The notes below the pieces were generated by a model, which saw only the letters and a program-made list of their open reading frames with translations, did not search any database and was not told the DNA's origin. The position numbers and the translations under genes are program-made. A DNA stretch of 64,000 nucleotides from positions 558,001 to 622,000 of the forward strand of contig NZ_CP017075.1 in NCBI RefSeq assembly GCF_001742225.1, in the 5' to 3' direction. Of the stretch, positions 53,753 through 61,493 are shown piece by piece (position 1 is the first letter of the stretch; every line of letters begins with the position of its first letter). The stretch is from Novosphingobium resinovorum (lineage in GTDB: Bacteria; Pseudomonadota; Alphaproteobacteria; Sphingomonadales; Sphingomonadaceae).

Positions 53753-54544
53753 ATGGCGAAAAGCCTGTTCGACTGCGCGGGCAAGGTGACGGTGGTGACC
53801 GGCGGCAACGGCGGCATCGGCTTCGGCTTCGCGATGGGCGTAGCGAAGATGGGTGGCGACCTCGCGATCTGGGCGCGCAACGCCGAGAAGAGCGCGAAGG
53901 CCAAGGCCGAACTCGAAGCGGCCGGTGCGGGGAAAGTCGTCGCCTATCAGGTCGATGTTTCGGAAGAGGCGAACATCGCCCAGGGTTATGAGGCGGTCAT
54001 GGCCGACTTCGGGCGCGTGGACTGCGTCTTCGCGAATTCCGGGGCTTCGCCGCGCTACAACTCGGTCTTCGAGATGCCGACCGATCACTGGTACGACTTC
54101 CAGAAGACCGCGCTGCACGGCGCCTTCTTCACTCTGCGCGAAGGCGCGAGGCTGATGAAGGAGCGGGTCGAGGCGGGGGACGAATCGGGCGGCAGCCTTG
54201 TCGCCTGCGGCTCGCTCTCGCTGTTCCAGGGCCTTGCGGGGAAGATGGAGTATGCGTCTTCCAAGGCGGCGGTGGCGGCGGCGATCCGCTGCCTTGCCAT
54301 CGAACTGGCCCCGCTCGGCATTCGCGCCAACGTGGTCGCGCCGGGCCTCGTCATCACGCCGATGATGGGTGAGGGCGCCCGCGCCGACGCGGTGGCACAG
54401 CACTTCGCCCCGACGATACCGATGAAGCGCACCGGCTTTCCAGCCGACTTCGAGGGCATCGGTGCCTACCTGTGCTCGGACGCCAGCAGCTTCATGACCG
54501 GTGAGACGATCACCATCGACGGCGGATACATGGTCCGGCCGTAA
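53753..54544 (+). CDS. Short-chain dehydrogenase/reductase
   Basis: A 263-residue SDR. TGGNGGIGFGFA is the cofactor loop, the segment AIWARNAEKSAKAKAEL favours NADP(H), FANSG replaces NNAG at strand 4, and the active-site Ser and YxxxK are in ACGSLSLF and YASSKAA. It ends ITIDGGYMVRP. GAGGAAG precedes the ATG. First gene of a three-gene operon with the ADH and MBL genes, divergent from AraC. Confidence 0.9.
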   Translation: MAKSLFDCAGKVTVVTGGNGGIGFGFAMGVAKMGGDLAIWARNAEKSAKAKAELEAAGAGKVVAYQVDVSEEANIAQGYEAVMADFGRVDCVFANSGASPRYNSVFEMPTDHWYDFQKTALHGAFFTLREGARLMKERVEAGDESGGSLVACGSLSLFQGLAGKMEYASSKAAVAAAIRCLAIELAPLGIRANVVAPGLVITPMMGEGARADAVAQHFAPTIPMKRTGFPADFEGIGAYLCSDASSFMTGETITIDGGYMVRP

Positions 54545-54573
54545 ACGCGGCGGATCGGCAAGGAGAGAGGCGT

Positions 54574-55584
54574 ATGGAACTGCTCAGGATCCACGGCACG
54601 GGCGATGTCAGGCTCGACCCCTATGAACGTCCCGCGACGGGGCCGCTCGACGTGGTGGTGAAGATGAAGTCGGTGGGCATCTGCGGCTCCGACCTTTCGT
54701 ACATCAAGATCGGCGGCATTCCGACGCCGGGCACGCTGACGGCGCTGGGCCACGAAGGCGCGGGCGAGGTGATCGAGGTCGGCGCGGGGGTCGAGGGCAT
54801 CGCGGTCGGTGATCCGGTGGTCGTCAATCCGATGATGACGCCGGGCAACATCGGCTCCGGCGGCCCGGAAGGGGCCTTCACACAGGAATTGCTGGTGCGC
54901 GAGGCGCGGCTGGGAGAATCGATCCTGCCGATCCCCGACGGCATCGACTACGACGTCGCCGCCATGTGCGAGCCGCTTGCGGTTGCCATGCACGGGGTCA
55001 ATCGGGCCGAGGTGAAGCCCGGCGACAAGGTCGTGGTGTTCGGCTGCGGGCCGATAGGGCTCGGCATGCTGCTGTGGCTGATCGATCGCGGGGTGACCGA
55101 CGTGGTGGCGCTCGACCTTTCCGAGGAGCGCCTGGAACGCGCCCGGGCGCTCGGCGTGCGGGCCGCGCTCAACCCGGCCGAGGTGGACTTGCGCGCGGAA
55201 CTGGCGCGCCTTCATGGCGAAGTACCGAGCTATGGGCGCGTGGGCGTCGGCACCGATGCGTACATAGACGCGGCAGGGGCGCCGAACATCCTGACGCAAG
55301 TGATCATGATGGCGAAGTTCCACGCGCGCCTCGTCATCACCGCCGCCTACATGAAGCCTTTGGAGTTCCCGGCCGGTCGCATGCTGACCAGCGAGATGAC
55401 CATTACCACCGCCGTCGGCTACCCCACCGAAATGCCCGAGGTGATCGCGGCCATGCCGCGCCTCAAGGACAAGATCGCCGCGATGATCAGCCACAAGCTG
55501 CCGTTCCGCGACGTCATGAAGGGCCTTGAGATCGCCGCGAGCCCGCAGTCCGCCAAAGTCATGATCAGCTTCGAGGAGGTCTGA
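54574..55584 (+). CDS. Zinc-binding alcohol dehydrogenase (MDR family), without structural zinc site
   Basis: A 336-residue medium-chain dehydrogenase like sorbitol/threonine dehydrogenases. Catalytic zinc ligands are C37 (GICGSD), H60-E61 (GHEGAGEV) and a Glu in MCEPLAVAMHG. The nucleotide loop is VVFGCGPIGLGMLL with D after strand 2 (ALDLSEERL), which favours NAD(H). The loop that normally holds four structural-zinc cysteines (residues ~88-105) has none. It would oxidise a secondary alcohol. The MBL gene starts 1 bp after its stop. Confidence 0.9.
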   Translation: MELLRIHGTGDVRLDPYERPATGPLDVVVKMKSVGICGSDLSYIKIGGIPTPGTLTALGHEGAGEVIEVGAGVEGIAVGDPVVVNPMMTPGNIGSGGPEGAFTQELLVREARLGESILPIPDGIDYDVAAMCEPLAVAMHGVNRAEVKPGDKVVVFGCGPIGLGMLLWLIDRGVTDVVALDLSEERLERARALGVRAALNPAEVDLRAELARLHGEVPSYGRVGVGTDAYIDAAGAPNILTQVIMMAKFHARLVITAAYMKPLEFPAGRMLTSEMTITTAVGYPTEMPEVIAAMPRLKDKIAAMISHKLPFRDVMKGLEIAASPQSAKVMISFEEV

Positions 55585-55585
55585 A

Positions 55586-56827
55586 ATGAGCGACGTAAAG
55601 GATGCAGGACCCAAGCTGGCCGGACTGGTGCGCGCAGGCGACGAGCAGGCCGAGGCGATCCGGGTGACCGACTTCATCTTCCAGGCGAACGACATCTCAA
55701 ACGCCTACCTCGTCACCACCGCCGAGGGCGACGTGATGGTCAACACCGGCTTCATGGACAATGCCGAGCGCACGAAGCGCCTGCTGGCGCCGCATCGGAC
55801 CGGGCCGCTCGCCTTCGTGATCCTCACGCAGAGCCATGCGGACCACTACGGCGGCTTGCCGGAATTCCTCGAAGACGGCACGCAAGTGATTGGCGGCCCC
55901 GGCTTCAACGAGGCTTTGGCCGACATGAACGGCCTGCAGGCCTTCTTCGGGCCGAGAAGCCGCAAGCTCTGGGGCTCGACGCTCAAGCGCGGTTCGACAC
56001 CGAAGCCGCCGCCGAACGTCGTGCCGGACATTCTCGTCGATCGCCGCCTGACGCTGGAACTCGGCGGGCGCACCTTCGAGCTGATCTCCACGCCTGAGGG
56101 CGAGACGGTGGACAGCCTCACCGTCTGGCTGCCGAAGGAGAAAATCGCCTTTACCGGCAATGTCTTCGGGCCGGTGTGGCTGTCGATGCCGTTCCTCAAT
56201 ACCCTGCGCGGCGACAAGCCGCGGCTGGTGCGCAATTACCTCAAGTCGCTGGAAACCATCCGCGATCTCGGCGCGGAAATCGTGATCACCGGCCACGGCG
56301 AGGCGATCGTCGGCAAGGATCGCATCCGCGCCGACCTCGACAAGTTGCACGCTGCGGTTTCCTATGTACGCGACTATACGCTGGAGGGCATGAAGGCGGG
56401 CAAGGACGTCCACACTCTGATGCGTGAATTCGCCTGGCCCGAGGGGCTGGAGATTGGCGAATTTCACGGCAAGGCGAGCTGGGCGGTCAAGTCGATCTGG
56501 CGCGAGTATTCGGGCTGGCTGCACTATGAGGACGGCACCACCGCGCTCTACGGCGTGCCGCGCAGCAGCATCGATGCGGACCTTGTCGAACTGGCGGGCG
56601 GGGCGGGAAACCTTGCCCGGCGCGCGCAGGAAAAGCTGGACGGCGGCGCGGCGCTGGAGGCCGTGCACCTCACCGACATAGCCCTCGGCGCGGAACCGAC
56701 CAACGCCGAGGCCATCGCCGTCCGCAAGGCCGCGCATGAAGTCCTGCTGGCCGAGAGCGGCGGACGCAATCTGTCGGAAACGATGTGGCTGCGCTCCGAA
56801 CTCGCCGAGATGGAAGCGAAGCTGTAG
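55586..56827 (+). CDS. Metallo-beta-lactamase-fold protein related to alkylsulfatases
   Basis: A 413-residue protein. The N-terminal MBL domain has the metal motif as T81-Q-S-H84-A-D86-H87, so the first His of HxHxDH is Gln. VITGHGEAIVG supplies a later ligand. After about residue 265, REFAWPEGLEIGEFHGKASWAVKSIWREYSGWL matches the dimerisation domain of SdsA1/BDS1-type alkylsulfatases, and the C-terminal part (ALEAVHLTDIALGAEPTNAEA) is the helical portion that follows it. It is shorter than SdsA1 (about 650) and lacks a signal peptide. A hydrolase, perhaps of a sulfate ester, is likely but not shown. Confidence 0.85.
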   Translation: MSDVKDAGPKLAGLVRAGDEQAEAIRVTDFIFQANDISNAYLVTTAEGDVMVNTGFMDNAERTKRLLAPHRTGPLAFVILTQSHADHYGGLPEFLEDGTQVIGGPGFNEALADMNGLQAFFGPRSRKLWGSTLKRGSTPKPPPNVVPDILVDRRLTLELGGRTFELISTPEGETVDSLTVWLPKEKIAFTGNVFGPVWLSMPFLNTLRGDKPRLVRNYLKSLETIRDLGAEIVITGHGEAIVGKDRIRADLDKLHAAVSYVRDYTLEGMKAGKDVHTLMREFAWPEGLEIGEFHGKASWAVKSIWREYSGWLHYEDGTTALYGVPRSSIDADLVELAGGAGNLARRAQEKLDGGAALEAVHLTDIALGAEPTNAEAIAVRKAAHEVLLAESGGRNLSETMWLRSELAEMEAKL

Positions 56828-56846
56828 GAATATTCCACTCTCATCT

Positions 56847-56923
56847 CGTCATTGCGAGCGAAGCGAAGCAATCCAGGGCGGTGTCAGACTGCTCTGGATT
56901 GCTTCGCTTCGCTCGCAATGACG
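56847..56923. repeat. Palindromic repeat, family A, copy 3
   Basis: A 77-bp element with ends CGTCATTGCGAGCGAAGCGA and its complement. It differs from copies 1 and 2 by a compensated change (GTAGC to GAAGC on one arm and the matching change on the other), which keeps the stem paired. It lies between convergent MBL and SDR genes. Confidence 0.92.
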
Positions 56924-56961
56924 AATTATGAGCGGGTGCTAATGGTCAGTGCCCGGACTTC

Positions 56962-57747
56962 TCAATCGTCGATCCTGACCATTCCGCCCAGAACCGGTCC
57001 GCCCGCGACGGCGATGGCTTCGCCGGTGATGTAGCTCGCCGCATCACTGACCAGGAAGCCGACCAGTTGCGCCACGTCCTCGGGCTGGCCGTAGCGGCGC
57101 AGCGGAAATACATGCGCGGCGCTGTCCGCGTCGAAGCCGGCCTTCTCCCACCCGGCGCGGGCCTTCTCGGTCGCGGTCATGCCGGGGGCGACGGCGTTGA
57201 CGCGCACACCTGTTGGCCCCCACTCGGCAGCCGCGACGCGGGTGAACATTTGGACGCCCGCCTTGGCCGCCGAATAGGCCGCCACGCCCTGCGTTCCGTG
57301 CATCCCGGCGACTGAGGACACGTTGACGATGCAGCCCTTCACCTTGCGCAAATGCGCAAACGCCGCCTGCGAGGCATACATCGCCGAATTGAGATTGAGC
57401 GCGATGTCGCGGTCCCATTTGGCCGGGTCCATCTTCGCAATGCCGACGTGCCCATGGGCTCCGCCCGCATTGTTGACGAGGATGTCGAGCCGCCCGAAAT
57501 GCACTGCTGCCGTCTCGACCATGGCCTGTACGGGCGCCAGTTCGCGCACGTCGGCCTCTACCGCCAGACCCCTGCGGCCGAGCGCTTCGATCTCCGCCAC
57601 CACCGTGTCGAGCGGCGCGCGCTTGCGACCCGCCACTGCAATGTCCGCGCCGCGCCGGGCCAGCAGCAGCGCGATGGCCCGGCCGATGCCGGTGCCGCCG
57701 CCGGTCACCAGCGCCACGCGGCCGGTCAGGTCGAATTCCTCGAACAT
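56962..57747 (-). CDS. Short-chain dehydrogenase/reductase
   Basis: A 261-residue SDR. TGGGTGIGRAIA is the cofactor loop, AVAGRKRAPLD favours NADP(H), LVNNAGG strand 4, and the catalytic residues are in NVSSVAGMHGTQGVAAYSAAKAG. AGGAGAAG precedes the ATG. It is divergent from another SDR at 57968; the 220-bp spacer contains a strong dyad. Substrate unknown. Confidence 0.9.
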   Translation of the reverse strand: MFEEFDLTGRVALVTGGGTGIGRAIALLLARRGADIAVAGRKRAPLDTVVAEIEALGRRGLAVEADVRELAPVQAMVETAAVHFGRLDILVNNAGGAHGHVGIAKMDPAKWDRDIALNLNSAMYASQAAFAHLRKVKGCIVNVSSVAGMHGTQGVAAYSAAKAGVQMFTRVAAAEWGPTGVRVNAVAPGMTATEKARAGWEKAGFDADSAAHVFPLRRYGQPEDVAQLVGFLVSDAASYITGEAIAVAGGPVLGGMVRIDD

Positions 57748-57919
57748 CTCTTCTCCTCTCCCTCGGGCGGTATCGCCAGCGTCGCCGCGATATTCGGGAC
57801 GCTTCGGCCTTCCGGCTCTTGGCAAGCACCGCCGCACCTTATTCACTCGGGTCGGATGGCATGCGGGCATCGCCGGGATGATCGGCGGATACGGGCAGTG
57901 CCAAGGGACTCGCAGATAA

Positions 57920-57937
57920 AGATAGTAAATACTATCT
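57920..57937. promoter_or_regulatory. 18-bp perfect dyad operator between divergent SDR genes
   Basis: AGATAGTA-AA-TACTATCT is a perfect palindrome in an AT-rich patch, ending 30 bp before the ATG of the rightward SDR. The position fits a repressor site over the core promoter. No regulator gene is adjacent; the nearest is AraC at 52.7 kb. Confidence 0.65.
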
Positions 57938-57967
57938 AATGCGCATGCAACATGGGAGCGGGATGAA

Positions 57968-58771
57968 ATGAGCGAACACGATCTACTCGACCTTGGTGGA
58001 CAAGTGGCGGTGGTCACCGGCGCCGGGCAGAACGCGGGACGCGGGATCGCGCTGGAACTGGCGCGCCACAATGCGGGCGGCATCGCAGTGAACGATTTCG
58101 TGCCCGAACGCGCAGAAGCCGTGGCCGAGGAAATCCGCGCGATGGGCGTGCCTGCGTTGGCGGTGCCGTTCGATGTCGGCGATCTCGATGCGATCCGCGG
58201 CGCGGATGCCGCGATCAGGGACAAGCTCGGCGCCGCGACGATCCTGGTCAACAATGCCGGGATGGCCGGGCCGGGAGGCTCGCTGCGTCCGACCCTCAAC
58301 TTCTGGGAGGAGGAGCCCTCGGCCTGGGACCGCTATCTGCGCACCAACCTCTACGGCGTCTACAATGCCTGCTTTGCGTTCATTCCGAACATGGTGGCGG
58401 CGAAGAAGGGCCGCATCGTCACCATAGTTTCGGATTCAGGCCGCGTGGGTGAGCCCAAGCTCGCGGTCTATGCCTCGGCCAAGGCGGGGGCGCAGGGTTT
58501 CGTGCGCTCGATCGCCAAGGAACTCGGGCGCTACAACGTGACCAGCAACGCCGTCTCGCTGTCCTCGCTGATGCCGGACATGCCTGCGGAGAAGCTCGCC
58601 GAAGTCATGCAGGGCGATCACGCCAAGGCGCAGATGGCCCGCTACACGATCCGCCGCTACGGCAAGTCCGACGATGTCGCCGCGCTCGTGACGTTCCTGT
58701 GCTCCGACGCGGCGGAGTGGATCACGGGGCAGACCTATCCGCTCAACGGCGGTTACGCGCCTTCGATGTGA
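57968..58771 (+). CDS. Short-chain dehydrogenase/reductase
   Basis: A 267-residue SDR. The cofactor loop is the unusual TGAGQNAGRGIA, with AVNDFVPERAEA after strand 2 (Asp, NAD-type), LVNNAGMAGPGG at strand 4, and active-site IVSDSGRVGEPKLAVYASAKAG. It ends TYPLNGGYAPSM. This pattern is close to hydroxyacyl/2-hydroxycyclohexane-type SDRs of aromatic or alicyclic catabolism, but no exact family can be named. A hairpin terminator separates it from glmS. Confidence 0.9.
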   Translation: MSEHDLLDLGGQVAVVTGAGQNAGRGIALELARHNAGGIAVNDFVPERAEAVAEEIRAMGVPALAVPFDVGDLDAIRGADAAIRDKLGAATILVNNAGMAGPGGSLRPTLNFWEEEPSAWDRYLRTNLYGVYNACFAFIPNMVAAKKGRIVTIVSDSGRVGEPKLAVYASAKAGAQGFVRSIAKELGRYNVTSNAVSLSSLMPDMPAEKLAEVMQGDHAKAQMARYTIRRYGKSDDVAALVTFLCSDAAEWITGQTYPLNGGYAPSM

Positions 58772-58777
58772 GGCAAG

Positions 58778-58803
58778 GGCGCGCGGTTCGTCAACCGCGC
58801 GCC
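58778..58803. terminator. Bidirectional hairpin between SDR and glmS
   Basis: GGCGCGCGGTT (58778-58788) pairs perfectly with AACCGCGCGCC (58793-58803) over a 4-nt loop, midway in the 39-bp gap between the convergent genes. There is no real T run, so it is a strong structural block rather than a canonical terminator. Confidence 0.65.
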
Positions 58804-58810
58804 TTCGCGT

Positions 58811-60634
58811 TCACTCGACCGTGACACTCTTGGCGAGGTTGCGCGGCTGGTCGACGTCGGTGCCCTTCACGCAGGCGACGTGATAGGCGAGGAGTTGCAC
58901 CGGCACCGCGTAGACCAGCGGCGCGATCAGCGGGTGCACGCGCGGCATCTCGATGGTCGCGATGCAGCCTTCGCCCGCCTCGGCAATGCCTTCCGCGTCT
59001 GAGATCAGCACGACCTTGCCGCCGCGTGCGCGCACCTCCTGCATGTTGCTGACGGTCTTCTCGAACAGCGGGCCGGAAGGGGCGAGGACGATCACCGGCA
59101 CCGCTTCGTCGATAAGCGCGATGGGGCCGTGCTTCATTTCACCCGAAGCATAACCTTCGGCGTGGATATAGCTGATTTCCTTGAGTTTCAGCGCGCCTTC
59201 GAGAGCCAGCGGGTAGTCCGGGCCACGCCCGAGGTAAAGCACATCGCGCGCCGGCGCGATGAGGTGCGCCATGGCCGCGATTTCCTCGTCATGATCGAGC
59301 GCGGCGTTGAGGCTGGCGGGTGTGGCGAGCAGGTGCTGGACGACTTCCGCTTCCTCAGCGCGGTCCATCCGCCCGCGCTTGACCGCCAGATGCGCGGCAA
59401 GGGCGGCGAGAACGGCAAGCTGGCAGGTGAAGGCCTTGGTCGAGGCGACGCCGATCTCCGGACCGGCGTGGGTCGGCAGCAGCAGGTCCGCCTCGCGCGC
59501 CATCGTGCTGGTGGGCACGTTGACGACGACGGCAATGGTCTGCCCGGCCGCCTTGCAGTGCTTGAGCGCGGCGAGGGTGTCGGCCGTCTCGCCCGACTGC
59601 GAGATGAAGAGGGCGAGGCCGCCGTCTTCCAGAACCGGGTCGCGGTAACGGAACTCGCTGGCCACGTCGATATCGACAGGTACTCGGGCGAAAGTCTCGA
59701 TCCAGTACTTTGCGACCATGCCGGCGTAGAAGCTGGTGCCGCAGGCGACGATGGTGATGCGCTTGACCGAACCGAGGTCGAAATCGATCTGCGGCAGCGC
59801 TACCGACTGGTCGACCTGGCGCAGATAGCTGCGCAGCGTCTGGGCGACCACGGTGGGCTGCTCGAAGATTTCCTTCTGCATGAAGTGGCGGAAATTGCCC
59901 TTCTCGATCGCCACGGCCGACGCGCCGGAGGTGACGACTTCGCGCGTCACCGGATTGTTGTCGGCGTCGTAGATCGTCGCGCCCTCACGGGTGATGACGA
60001 CCCAGTCACCTTCCTCGAGGTAGGTGATCTTCTGGGTCAGCGGGGCGAGGGCCAGCGCGTCCGATCCGAGGTAGGTCTCGCCATCCCCGTAGCCGACGAC
60101 CAGCGGCGAGCCGAGGCGGGCGCCGATCAGCATGTCCGGGAAGCGGCGGAAGGCAATGGCGAGGGCGAAGGCACCGCGCAGTTGGGGCAGCACCGCCTTG
60201 ACGGCGTCTTCCGGCGACGCGCCCGCTTCGACCTGCTCGGACACCAGATGCGCGACGACTTCGGTGTCGGTCTGGCTCTCGAAGGTGCGCCCGCGCGATT
60301 CGAGGGCTTCGCGCAAAGGCTTGAAGTTCTCGATGATGCCGTTGTGGACGAGCGCGAGTTCCGCCGTCGCGTGGGGGTGTGCGTTGGCGGCAGTCGGCGC
60401 GCCGTGGGTGGCCCAGCGGGTATGGGCGATGCCGGTCAGGCCCGGCGCCGGATCACGCGCCAGTTCCTTGACGAGGTTCATCAACTTGCCCTCGGCGCGG
60501 CGGCGCACGAGCTGGCCGTCAAACAGCGTACAGACGCCAGCGCTGTCGTAGCCGCGATATTCCATCCGGCGCAGGCCGTCGACCAGCCGGTCCGCCACGT
60601 CTTCCTTGCCGACGATGCCGATGATGCCACACAT
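58811..60634 (-). CDS. glmS: Glutamine–fructose-6-phosphate aminotransferase (GlmS)
   Basis: A 607-residue isomerising aminotransferase that makes glucosamine-6-phosphate for peptidoglycan and LPS. C2 is the glutaminase nucleophile (MCGIIGIVG); AHTRWATHG and LVHNGIIENF complete that domain. The two SIS domains follow (ACGTSFYAGMVAKYW; SQSGETADTL), ending LAKSVTVE. No glmS ribozyme is expected in this phylum and none is seen. glmU lies 3 kb away on the same strand. Confidence 0.97.
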   Translation of the reverse strand: MCGIIGIVGKEDVADRLVDGLRRMEYRGYDSAGVCTLFDGQLVRRRAEGKLMNLVKELARDPAPGLTGIAHTRWATHGAPTAANAHPHATAELALVHNGIIENFKPLREALESRGRTFESQTDTEVVAHLVSEQVEAGASPEDAVKAVLPQLRGAFALAIAFRRFPDMLIGARLGSPLVVGYGDGETYLGSDALALAPLTQKITYLEEGDWVVITREGATIYDADNNPVTREVVTSGASAVAIEKGNFRHFMQKEIFEQPTVVAQTLRSYLRQVDQSVALPQIDFDLGSVKRITIVACGTSFYAGMVAKYWIETFARVPVDIDVASEFRYRDPVLEDGGLALFISQSGETADTLAALKHCKAAGQTIAVVVNVPTSTMAREADLLLPTHAGPEIGVASTKAFTCQLAVLAALAAHLAVKRGRMDRAEEAEVVQHLLATPASLNAALDHDEEIAAMAHLIAPARDVLYLGRGPDYPLALEGALKLKEISYIHAEGYASGEMKHGPIALIDEAVPVIVLAPSGPLFEKTVSNMQEVRARGGKVVLISDAEGIAEAGEGCIATIEMPRVHPLIAPLVYAVPVQLLAYHVACVKGTDVDQPRNLAKSVTVE

Positions 60635-60652
60635 GAGATTAAGTGCCTTGGT

Positions 60653-61021
60653 CTAGAGAGAGTAGGGGACGCGGATGCCCGGCATGCTTGCCGGAAAATC
60701 CTTGGTATTTCGTGTAACCAGAATGCGCTGGCGCACTTGCGCGGAGGCCAGGATGATCGCGTCGGGCAATTTCAGTTTCGGTCGCTCCCGTCGTAGCGCT
60801 GCGGCATGGCGGGCGATCTCCGCGTCCACTTCCTCGATCAGGAAGCCCGACAGGAATATCTCTATGTTTCTTAGAGTCGCGCCGCCTTCCTTGGAAAGTA
60901 CCTCAGTCCAGACCAGCCTGCTTATGCAGGGCCGATCAACACGTGCGATCTCGGCGTGGGCGGGCGGAAAACCGTTCAGCGCATCGATCAGGATATTGCT
61001 GTCGAACGAATAACCGCTCAT
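60653..61021 (-). CDS. vapC: VapC-type PIN-domain toxin ribonuclease
   Basis: A 122-residue PIN domain. The four acidic metal-binding residues can be placed at D7 (SFDSNILIDAL), E40 (WTEVLS), D87 (LPDAIILASA) and D108 (TRNTKDFP). VapC proteins cut specific RNAs, often initiator tRNA. Its ATG overlaps the antitoxin stop by 4 bp, the normal antitoxin-toxin order. The 18-bp gap to glmS suggests glmS may be partly read through from this operon. Confidence 0.92.
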   Translation of the reverse strand: MSGYSFDSNILIDALNGFPPAHAEIARVDRPCISRLVWTEVLSKEGGATLRNIEIFLSGFLIEEVDAEIARHAAALRRERPKLKLPDAIILASAQVRQRILVTRNTKDFPASMPGIRVPYSL

Positions 61022-61377
61022 TTTGCAGACGGCTTCCGGCCGGATTGGGCGAGATAATGCGCGCGTTCGCGGTCATCCTGCTCGTCGAAAAGGTCCGGAA
61101 ATTCGGCCTTCACCTCTTCGTAGTCGTCATCCCACGGCCGGGTCCACGAAGCGCGCTCGCGGCGTTGCCAATCTATTGAATCGCCGATGTCCTGGCGGTT
61201 CTTCCAGATGCCGAAAGCCTGATCCAGCCAGTCCTTGCCACTCGCCGGCTGCGCCTGGGCCTTGTAGGTCGATACCGCCTCGCGCAGGACCGAAGCGCGC
61301 GACTGGCCGAGTTCGGCCGCGCGGGCGTCGAGCCAGCGGATGTCCTCGTCGGGCAGGTCTGCGAGAATACGCGTCAT
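61018..61377 (-). CDS. Ribbon-helix-helix antitoxin partner of VapC
   Basis: A 119-residue protein. The N-terminal ~45 residues (RILADLPDEDIRWLDARAAELGQSRASVLREAVSTYK) are a CopG/ribbon-helix-helix DNA-binding domain. The acidic, Trp-rich remainder (DWLDQAFGIWKNRQDIGDSIDWQRRERASWTRPWDDDYEEVKAEFPDLF) would wrap around the toxin. It is longer than most VapB proteins. A palindrome covers its start codon, fitting autorepression. Confidence 0.88.
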   Translation of the reverse strand: MTRILADLPDEDIRWLDARAAELGQSRASVLREAVSTYKAQAQPASGKDWLDQAFGIWKNRQDIGDSIDWQRRERASWTRPWDDDYEEVKAEFPDLFDEQDDRERAHYLAQSGRKPSAK

Positions 61378-61404
61378 GATATCGCGATATCATATCGTGA
61401 TATC
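61376..61404. promoter_or_regulatory. Operator of the toxin-antitoxin operon
   Basis: A perfect 18-bp palindrome ATGATATCG-CGATATCAT (61376-61393) includes two bases of the antitoxin start codon, and a third GATATC follows at 61399-61404. Repeated GATATC half-sites are typical of ribbon-helix-helix operators. Confidence 0.78.
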
Positions 61405-61493
61405 ATCGGCAAGGCGGATGTATCGTGAGCCATGGCAGGACAGTGCCGGATCGCCGATGACCGGGCGCTGTCCTGCACATTACATTCGCGTCA

